DNA of 7,932 nt from Cyanothece sp. UBA12306 (lineage in GTDB: Bacteria > Cyanobacteriota > Cyanobacteriia > Cyanobacteriales > Microcystaceae). Every line of letters starts with the position of its first letter. Positions within the stretch are counted from its first letter, which is position 1. Below are positions 1-4,807 of the stretch, one piece after another. The translations under genes were made by a program, and so were the position numbers. The stretch is from assembly GCA_003448685.1 (NCBI GenBank), contig DLXW01000210.1, positions 7,887 through 15,818 of the forward strand, in the 5' to 3' direction. The notes beneath the pieces were generated by a model. It saw only the letters and a list, made by a program, of their open reading frames with translations, was not told the origin of the DNA and made no database searches.

Positions 1-137
1 AAACAGGCCCAGGCTGTACTATTTTTGGGAGCGCGATCGCAAATATCTTTAAAATAGGGAATTAGGGTTTCGGGGGCTTCCCCTTGTTTATAGCGTTCTA
101 AGCCTTGTTCAAAGGCAGTTTCTACCGATTCATTCAT
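1..137 (-). CDS. TPR-repeat protein, N-terminal part (runs off the window)
   Basis: An open reading frame starts with ATG at 137 and runs leftward off the window edge without a stop; 45 complete codons are visible. The peptide begins MNESVETAFEQGLERYKQGE and continues with the alternating small, aromatic and hydrophobic pattern of a tetratricopeptide repeat (A8, G12, L13, Y16, then a second helix, with a W near residue 43 where the next repeat would begin). TPR proteins are protein-protein interaction scaffolds, and no specific role can be read from this fragment. It lies 196 bases downstream of the sufA-like gene on the same strand. No clear Shine-Dalgarno sequence precedes the ATG, which is common in cyanobacteria. 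The overlapping ATG at 133 is out of frame and reaches a stop after three codons. The assignment rests on repeat pattern only. Confidence 0.7.
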   Translation of the reverse strand, partial: MNESVETAFEQGLERYKQGEAPETLIPYFKDICDRAPKNSTAWAC

Positions 138-169
138 TATTTTGCTTTAAAGTTAATCAGGGCTTTAAC

Positions 170-185
170 GGAGTGTTGGAGTGTT
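170..185. repeat. Tandem 8-base direct repeat, two copies
   Basis: GGAGTGTT occurs twice in direct succession (170-177 and 178-185), just upstream of the TPR gene. It resembles a minimal short tandem repeat as found in cyanobacterial spacers. No function is evident. Confidence 0.5.
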
Positions 186-204
186 GAAGTTCTTGGCCAC
201 GCTG

Positions 205-294
205 CTGTGCGATCGCACAGAAGTTGTTTTTGTCACGGGGGTTGCAACCCCGCTTCAAAAACTTTCTAGCTTAAAAGGCAGGGTTTTAGACCCT
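205..294. repeat. Cluster of three inverted repeats, possible dispersed repeat element
   Basis: The spacer between sufA and the TPR gene holds three dyads in 90 bases. The first (205-220) is a perfect 16-base palindrome, CTGTGCGATCGCACAG, centred on a HIP1 octamer. The second (226-262) is a two-stage hairpin: GTTTTTG (226-232) pairs with CAAAAAC (256-262) around the inner perfect palindrome GGGGTTGCAACCCC (238-251), separated by unequal internal loops. The third (280-294) is AGGGT, a 5-base loop, then ACCCT. None is followed by a convincing U-run in the leftward direction, so a plain terminator for sufA is possible but not well supported. The density of dyads suggests a copy of a small genomic repeat, but that is inference. 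Confidence 0.5.
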
Positions 295-333
295 ATGATC
301 TTGATAATCCATTATGCCCGTTAGAGCTATACC

Positions 334-690
334 TCAGACCGCAAAAGATGTGCCACAACCGCAGGTTTGACTAGCATTGGGGTTAGTAAATTGAAAACCT
401 CCGCCAATCATGGCGTTGCTGTAGTCGAGGACGAGGCCATAGATATACAAGAGACTTTTGCGATCGCAAACTATTTTAAATCCTTCGTAGTCAAATACTT
501 CGTCATGTTCAGTAATTTTGCTTTCGTCTTCAAAGTCCATGATATAAGACATTCCTGAACATCCTCCTTGGCGAACTCCAACACGCAAACAGAGGTCTGT
601 TCCCTGCTGTTCCCGTAACATGAGAACGTGTTTCAGGGCGGTTTCGGTGAGTTGAATTCCTTGAGACTGGGTTTGAGTTGCTTGTGTCAT
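334..690 (-). CDS. sufA: SufA/IscA-type iron-sulfur cluster carrier (A-type, plastid/cyanobacterial subgroup)
   Basis: This 118-residue cytoplasmic protein belongs to the A-type (HesB/IscA/SufA) family, which bind and pass on Fe-S clusters or iron during cluster assembly. The three ligand cysteines of the family are present: C44 in GGCSGMSY, and C110 and C112 in the C-terminal CGCG motif. The stretch around residues 36-54 and the ending near TNPNASQTCGCG match, from memory, the chloroplast SufA/CpIscA and the Synechocystis Slr1417 subgroup rather than proteobacterial IscA. Two further cysteines, C34 and C75 (IVCDRKS), are seen; the second is also in the plastid protein as I recall it. The ATG at 690 is supported by AGGAG at 703-707, 12 bases upstream. 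No suf or isc operon partner lies next to it, so it appears to be a separately expressed carrier. The family call is firm; the sufA versus iscA name is less so. Confidence 0.93.
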   Translation of the reverse strand: MTQATQTQSQGIQLTETALKHVLMLREQQGTDLCLRVGVRQGGCSGMSYIMDFEDESKITEHDEVFDYEGFKIVCDRKSLLYIYGLVLDYSNAMIGGGFQFTNPNASQTCGCGTSFAV

Positions 691-702
691 CAGTAATGCT
701 GA

Positions 703-745
703 CTCCTAAAGATTAAGTTCTGCAAGCTTTCTATCCTCTATGATA
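703..745 (-). promoter_or_regulatory. Candidate promoter and RBS of the sufA-like gene
   Basis: On the minus strand a TATCAT hexamer (740-745) lies about 50 bases ahead of the start codon and could be a -10 element. No good -35 is visible at 16-18 bases. AGGAG (703-707) is the ribosome binding site. A short dyad, CTATC-N6-GATAG (731-735 and 742-746), overlaps the -10. The gene is 173 bases from the kinase stop codon, so a promoter of its own is plausible. Confidence 0.3.
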
Positions 746-839
746 GCGATTTCTTGTCTTGAAGAAAGTGCTTTTTGATCACTGTTGATTTTTTCAGGTA
801 TTTCTGCTGGGAATATCTGGTGAGGTTTAAATTGTCTTT

Positions 840-855
840 CTTTGATTGCTCAAAG
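840..855 (-). terminator. Small GCAA-tetraloop hairpin just after the kinase gene
   Basis: Eight bases beyond the kinase stop codon the minus strand reads CTTTGA-GCAA-TCAAAG, a perfect 6-base-pair stem closed by a GNRA-type tetraloop. What follows is purine-rich rather than U-rich, so it is not a classical intrinsic terminator. It may instead stabilise a 3' end or be incidental. Confidence 0.3.
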
Positions 856-863
856 GTTAATAA

Positions 864-3542
864 CTATCCAATTAAATCAATAACAGCATTAATCAATGTG
901 TCATCATGAAAACTACTTTTTGTTAAATAATAATCGGCTCCTGCTTCTAAACCTTGTAAGCGATCTTCTTCCCGATCTTTGTAGGAGACAATAATCACAG
1001 GAGTTGACTTTAAACTAGCGTGTTTTTTGATTTGACTAACTAATTTTATGCCATTCATTCGTGGCATATCAATATCACTAATTACCAGGTCGTAGTTGCC
1101 CATTCTAACTGCATTCCAGCCTTCCATACCATCAACTGCAACATCAACATTATATCCTTTATTTTGTAATAATTTTTTCTCCATTTCTCTAACAGTAATT
1201 GAATCATCGACTACTAAAATATGTTTCTTGTTGCTTTTCCAAGAAGTCTCTTCTTCAGTCTTAATTTGGTTAACTTGAACATTAACCAATAATTTATCTA
1301 GAGACCTGACTAGGTCTAAAACATCTAAAATGAGAATAGGGGAACCATCTTCTAAAATAGCTGCACCACTAACATCTTGGACTTTACCTAACCGAGAATC
1401 TAAAGGGCGAACCACTAGACTTTTTTCTCCGATGAAGCGATTTACTACTAACCCATAACGATTATTTTGATCGCTTAAAATTACAATAGACAATGGTTCT
1501 AAAGGAGAAGCATGAGAAGATATATTTAGAACTTGATCAGCCCTAACTAAACCAATATTTTGATTATCAAGAGTAAAATATTGTCGGTTTTCTACTGAAT
1601 GAATATCCTGATAACTCAGGGTTAGAATTTGATCAATACGAGATAAAGGAAACGCATAAGGTTGACCGGCAATTTCTACCAAAAGAGTCCTAATAACTGA
1701 TAAGGTTAGGGGTAACTGAAAATGAAAACTCATTCCTTCTCCTGGCCGTGAAACTGCCTGAAGATTTCCCCCAACTTCTTGGACCATGGTTTTAGCAATA
1801 TTTAAACCTACCCCTCGTCCTGAAATATCTGTTACTTTTTTGGTAGTTGAAAAATTAGGTAAAAAGATAAATTCCATCAACTCAGTTTCATTGAGTTGTT
1901 GAGACATTTCCTGAGAAACTAATTGTTTGTCTACAATAGATTTCCTTAATTTCTCTAGTTCAATGCCCTTTCCATCATCCACAATATTAATAGAGAGCAT
2001 GCCAAAACGGTGACTAGCTTCAAGTATAATGTGACCTTCTGGAGATTTTCCTTGTTCAATCCTTTCTTCAGGAAATTCAATGCCATGATCGATGGCATTA
2101 CTTAAAATATGGGTAAGTGGGGCTTCTAATTTACGGAGTATATCGCGATCTACCATAGTCATACGCCCTGAAATCTCCAATTTCACCTTTTTATTGAGCT
2201 TTCTGGCTAAATCTCTTACCATGCGAGGAAAACCGGTCACCCCTTCTTCAAAGGGACGCATATGGGTGGCAATTACTTCTCGATAAAGGCGATCAGATAA
2301 GTTAAAAGAACGATAAGCAAATTGTTCAAGGGCATGGAGGCGTTCACCAAGTATACTGCGACATTCTCGTTCTTTTTCAAGAATATCACTCATAAAGTCG
2401 TCAATATCATTGCCTACATCTACCTGACTCAACATCATTTGTAATTGTTCGAGTAAACCAGATAAATCTAGTTGACTTTTTTTGAGAGTTAAAAAAGAAT
2501 CGGACATTGGACTTAAAGCAGTAGCTTCGACCAATGATTCTCCCGCTAATCCCATTAAACGATTTAAACCTTCTGCGCTTACTCGAACAAAACGTTCTTT
2601 AGATGAACTAGATCCTGATGAGATGGAAGTTATGGGTTCTTCTTGATAGTCTTTTTGGGTAGAAGTGAGGAAAGAAGATGGATTTGCTTGGCTAATTGCT
2701 TGATTGTTTTCGTCTATCCAAGTCATTACCGACTCAGATTGCTCGGAAAAAGATTCAAATTGTGATGCTGATTGAATTAGAAGATTTCCAGCAGATTCCT
2801 CCTGGGAAATATCGGAAAATTCAGAGTTAGAATCGGCTAAATATAATTCTGAATTTTCTCCAAAAACGTCATCTAAAGATATTTCAAAGTCATCTGAGTC
2901 AGAATGAGCTTCTTGAGATAATTGAGATCTAGATTCTGGCGTAGTTTCAACCTTGAGGGAGTCTGATGGAGGTGCAGTTGAATCTACTGTTGCTGATGTA
3001 GTTTCAACCTCGGGGGAGTCTGATGGAGGTGCAGTTGAATCTACTGTTGTTAAGTGATCTGCTTCATTTTGTGGGTTTTGTTTGGGAGAACGATCGGTTT
3101 TGCGTCGTCCCATAATCGAAGCAATAGAAATAACTAACTGCTCTGCATCAGATTGGTGTTCTTTAAGCCACTGATCGACGTTTTCTTCTTCTATTTGGCC
3201 AATTGCCAATAAAAAATCTACTGCTTGTAAGAGAAGATCGATCTGGTCTGATTGTAGATTAATGGTACGATCCATGGCTGCCATGAAGCAATCTTCCATG
3301 ACATGGGCAATTCTAACCGCAGGTTCGAGTTGAACGATGCGAGCCGCTCCTTTAATAGAATGAGAAGCCCGCATCAGAGATTCTAGCAAAGCCAAAGAAT
3401 TGGCGCTGGTCTCCCCTTGAGACTCCTGAAGCTGATTTTCTAAATTTAAGAGGTTATCGCTGAGGATTTCCCCTTGACTCTCCACTTCCATGCTGAATAA
3501 ATCCAGCATTGAACAGTTACTTAGGTCTAGATTATCTCTCAC
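864..3542 (-). CDS. WspE-like hybrid CheA-type histidine kinase/response regulator
   Basis: This 892-residue cytoplasmic kinase has, in order: an Hpt domain (about 10-140) with phospho-acceptor H61 in HSIKGAARI; a long acidic, Ser/Glu-rich linker (about 145-315); a CheA dimerisation region (about 315-470); an HATPase domain with N box N482/H486, G1 box DDGKGI (522-527) and G2 GRGVGL (575-580); a CheW-like domain (about 612-750); and a receiver domain (about 773-892) with acidic pair D779/D780, phospho-acceptor D823 and K875. No CheA P2 domain is recognisable. The start of the Hpt domain and the receiver segment SYKDREEDR...GADYYLTK closely resemble Pseudomonas WspE, which signals to the diguanylate cyclase WspR. 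No receptor, CheW, CheR, CheB or GGDEF gene is in the window. The start is GTG, fixed by a perfect Shine-Dalgarno and an in-frame stop three codons upstream. No frameshift is seen. The domain call is firm; the output is unknown. Confidence 0.95.
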   Translation of the reverse strand: MRDNLDLSNCSMLDLFSMEVESQGEILSDNLLNLENQLQESQGETSANSLALLESLMRASHSIKGAARIVQLEPAVRIAHVMEDCFMAAMDRTINLQSDQIDLLLQAVDFLLAIGQIEEENVDQWLKEHQSDAEQLVISIASIMGRRKTDRSPKQNPQNEADHLTTVDSTAPPSDSPEVETTSATVDSTAPPSDSLKVETTPESRSQLSQEAHSDSDDFEISLDDVFGENSELYLADSNSEFSDISQEESAGNLLIQSASQFESFSEQSESVMTWIDENNQAISQANPSSFLTSTQKDYQEEPITSISSGSSSSKERFVRVSAEGLNRLMGLAGESLVEATALSPMSDSFLTLKKSQLDLSGLLEQLQMMLSQVDVGNDIDDFMSDILEKERECRSILGERLHALEQFAYRSFNLSDRLYREVIATHMRPFEEGVTGFPRMVRDLARKLNKKVKLEISGRMTMVDRDILRKLEAPLTHILSNAIDHGIEFPEERIEQGKSPEGHIILEASHRFGMLSINIVDDGKGIELEKLRKSIVDKQLVSQEMSQQLNETELMEFIFLPNFSTTKKVTDISGRGVGLNIAKTMVQEVGGNLQAVSRPGEGMSFHFQLPLTLSVIRTLLVEIAGQPYAFPLSRIDQILTLSYQDIHSVENRQYFTLDNQNIGLVRADQVLNISSHASPLEPLSIVILSDQNNRYGLVVNRFIGEKSLVVRPLDSRLGKVQDVSGAAILEDGSPILILDVLDLVRSLDKLLVNVQVNQIKTEEETSWKSNKKHILVVDDSITVREMEKKLLQNKGYNVDVAVDGMEGWNAVRMGNYDLVISDIDMPRMNGIKLVSQIKKHASLKSTPVIIVSYKDREEDRLQGLEAGADYYLTKSSFHDDTLINAVIDLIG
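2941..3049 (-). repeat. 57-base in-frame tandem duplication within the kinase linker
   Basis: Bases 2941-2992 and 2998-3049 are 50 of 52 identical with a period of 57 bases, an exact multiple of three. On the protein this gives two 19-residue copies, TVDSTAPPSDSPEVETTSA and TVDSTAPPSDSLKVETTPE, at about residues 166-203 in the linker between Hpt and the kinase core. The near identity at the DNA level points to a recent slippage or duplication event in a flexible spacer. Confidence 0.95.
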
Positions 3543-3547
3543 CGATT

Positions 3548-3553
3548 CCTCCT
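3548..3553 (-). promoter_or_regulatory. Perfect Shine-Dalgarno deciding a GTG start
   Basis: AGGAGG on the minus strand lies 5 bases ahead of the GTG at 3540-3542, and an in-frame TAG sits at 3552-3554. No ATG in frame has similar support, so the kinase starts at GTG. The strong site may offset the weaker start codon. Confidence 0.85.
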
Positions 3554-3727
3554 AGCCTTAAATTGTTGATGAACAATCTTTATTGATGATTTTTCTTGAG
3601 CCTTGGTTAATCAATTTTTTTAATCTTTTTGACTATCTCGTCTACTTCAATTAAAACATTAATTCGTGCCAAGACGTTGTAACATCAAAGAGAGCTTCAT
3701 GAAACCTTGCCTGGTATGATTATGAGT

Positions 3728-4432
3728 TCAACCTAATAAACGATAGTATTCTCGTTTTACGATTTGATAACATTCACAAGAAAGAGACTCTAACCCCTCA
3801 CGATCAATAATGGTAATCCATCCGCGACGGTAACGAATCATTCCTGCTTTTTGTAAAACTCCCGCAGCCACTGTGACCCCAGCACGGCGAATTCCCAATA
3901 TATTAGCGATCATTTCATGGGTTAGATAAAATTTATCCTGATTGAGACAATCTTGAACTGATAACAACCAACGAGGTAATCTCTGCTCAATAGTGTGGTG
4001 GCGATTACATATTGCTGTTTGGGAAATCTGGGTTAATAAGGCTTGAGTATGGATTAATAGCTTGTTTCTGATTTCTCCTCCTTCTTGTAATAAATCTTTC
4101 ACAATCTCAGTCGGTAAGGCTAAAGCATTACCAGCAATCTGAACAACTGCACGTTGAGGACTACTCTGACCCCCCAAAAACACAGGATAACCTACAACCC
4201 CCTCATGACCAATTAATCCGATTTCCATCACTGAATTATCTTCCATGACCGACATCAGAGCAATTAATCCTTGTTCAGGAAAGTAAATCTGTTTTATGGG
4301 TTCATTCTCTTGATACAGTAATTGTCCCCTATCCAAGGAAACTTGCTCTAAATGAGGTTTGATCTTCTCATAGTCTCCATCAGGTAAAGAGGCCAATAAC
4401 TGGTTAATTGGAACAACATTGTCTGATAACAT
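3728..4432 (-). CDS. Crp/Fnr-family transcriptional regulator
   Basis: This 234-residue DNA-binding regulator has an N-terminal cyclic-nucleotide-binding-like beta barrel (about 10-110), a dimerisation helix (about 112-140) and a Crp-type winged helix-turn-helix (about 148-206; LTHEMIANILGIRRAGVT is the helix-turn-helix core). The C-terminal segment with SCECYQIV matches a subgroup common in cyanobacteria and proteobacteria. The Arg-Ser pair that binds cAMP phosphate in E. coli Crp is not evident: the aligned segment reads SSPQRAVVQ. The N-terminal cysteine cluster of Fnr is also absent, so the effector is unknown. A longer frame starting with TTG at 4477 exists, but the ATG at 4432 is preferred because it has GAGAG 7 bases upstream and begins where the fold begins. 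The gene lies upstream of the kinase on the same strand (185-base gap) and is divergent from rimO. Confidence 0.9.
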   Translation of the reverse strand: MLSDNVVPINQLLASLPDGDYEKIKPHLEQVSLDRGQLLYQENEPIKQIYFPEQGLIALMSVMEDNSVMEIGLIGHEGVVGYPVFLGGQSSPQRAVVQIAGNALALPTEIVKDLLQEGGEIRNKLLIHTQALLTQISQTAICNRHHTIEQRLPRWLLSVQDCLNQDKFYLTHEMIANILGIRRAGVTVAAGVLQKAGMIRYRRGWITIIDREGLESLSCECYQIVKREYYRLLG

Positions 4433-4439
4433 ACATTTT

Positions 4440-4444
4440 CTCTC
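4440..4444 (-). promoter_or_regulatory. RBS choosing the inner ATG of the Crp-type regulator
   Basis: GAGAG on the minus strand is 7 bases before the ATG at 4430-4432. The upstream alternative, TTG at 4475-4477, has no such site. This supports the shorter 234-residue product. Confidence 0.6.
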
Positions 4445-4637
4445 AACAAAATAATAAAGATAATAAACTTTGATCAATCACAGCTTATGAACCTTCTAGT
4501 TAGGGAGCTTAGAAACTGCCTAATTTCCATGTTAATGTCTATTTTGGCATCCCCTAGCTTACCATTACTTTTTTCACAATTTCCTGAGAAAATACAGCAA
4601 AATAACCTTTGGGTTGGTCAAAATTAGAAATTAATCT

Positions 4638-4664
4638 AGCGCAGGGTTGCACCGCTTTTTTTTT
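4638..4664 (+). terminator. Weak terminator-like hairpin followed by nine Ts
   Basis: On the plus strand a small GC-containing hairpin (about 4641-4655, GGT-TGC-ACC with an outer GC pair and a two-base bulge) runs straight into T9 (4656-4664). The stem is short. No plus-strand gene lies upstream, so if real it would end an unannotated short transcript or act as an attenuator for reads entering from the left. Confidence 0.3.
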
Positions 4665-4702
4665 CTGCCTTCTCGGTAGCAGTATATTTTACCCAGGTCA
4701 CT

Positions 4703-4731
4703 TTGCCCTATGGAGAAAAGTATGTTAAAAT
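4703..4731 (+). promoter_or_regulatory. Sigma70-type promoter candidate for rimO and the helicase
   Basis: TTGCCC (4703-4708) and TAAAAT (4726-4731) are separated by exactly 17 bases, giving five and four-to-five matches to the TTGACA/TATAAT consensus. Transcription would begin near 4738 and leave a leader of about 70 bases before rimO. It is the best promoter match in the spacer. Confidence 0.6.
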
Positions 4732-4740
4732 AACTTAACA
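4723..4740. promoter_or_regulatory. TGTTAA-N6-TTAACA dyad over the rimO -10 (possible operator)
   Basis: TGTTAA (4723-4728) and TTAACA (4735-4740) form a perfect 6+6 inverted repeat with a 6-base spacer, overlapping the candidate -10 and start point. Its layout equals that of Crp/NtcA-family sites (TGTGA-N6-TCACA, TGTA-N8-TACA), and a Crp-family gene is encoded next door. Binding there would be expected to repress rimO. The link is inference. Confidence 0.4.
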
Positions 4741-4777
4741 AGTACAAAAGGGGCAAAACAGCACTGACCTCCAAGTC

Positions 4778-4792
4778 CTAGCCATACGGCTA
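4778..4792 (+). promoter_or_regulatory. CTA-N9-CTA direct repeat in the rimO leader (possible LexA site)
   Basis: CTA at 4778-4780 and CTA at 4790-4792 are spaced by exactly 9 bases. From memory, Synechocystis LexA was reported to bind direct repeats containing CTA-N9-CTA upstream of lexA and crhR, and the helicase downstream here is the crhR-like gene. The same bases can form a hairpin, TAGCC-ATAC-GGCTA (4779-4792). One short match could be chance. Confidence 0.3.
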
Positions 4793-4797
4793 AACAA

Positions 4798-4802
4798 AAG
4801 GA
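4798..4802 (+). promoter_or_regulatory. RBS of rimO
   Basis: AAGGA ends 5 bases before the ATG at 4808. It supports that start over the in-frame ATG at 4853, which has no such site. It lies in the loop of a possible GCTAA (4789-4793)/TTAGC (4803-4807) stem. Confidence 0.55.
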
Positions 4803-4807
4803 TTAGC

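Larger units (their letters stand above)
4433..4807. other. 375-base divergent regulatory spacer between the Crp-type regulator and rimO
   Basis: No coding frame with a start and ribosome binding site is visible here. The left half (4433-4630) is AT-rich and should hold the leftward promoter of the Crp-type gene, but I cannot pick out a convincing -35/-10 pair. TTGATCAA (4470-4477), a palindrome with FNR-like half-site letters, lies close to that gene's start. The right half holds a terminator-like T9 run and the rimO promoter region, listed separately. An interrupted inverted repeat flanks the promoter: AGGTCA (4695-4700) and TTTGCCC (4702-4708) are mirrored by GGGCAAA (4751-4757) and TGACCT (4765-4770). 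Confidence 0.6.

Noticed and set aside
367..558. Plus-strand open frame of 63 codons
   Set aside because: It lies wholly inside the sufA-like gene on the opposite strand, has no ribosome binding site and no family resemblance.
3554..3727. Possible small gene or separate promoter between the Crp-type gene and the kinase
   Set aside because: Only frames of about a dozen codons are present, and no -35/-10 pair with acceptable spacing stood out.
4475..4477. TTG start giving a 249-residue Crp-type regulator
   Set aside because: The extra 15 residues are outside the family fold and lack a ribosome binding site; the ATG at 4432 is better supported.
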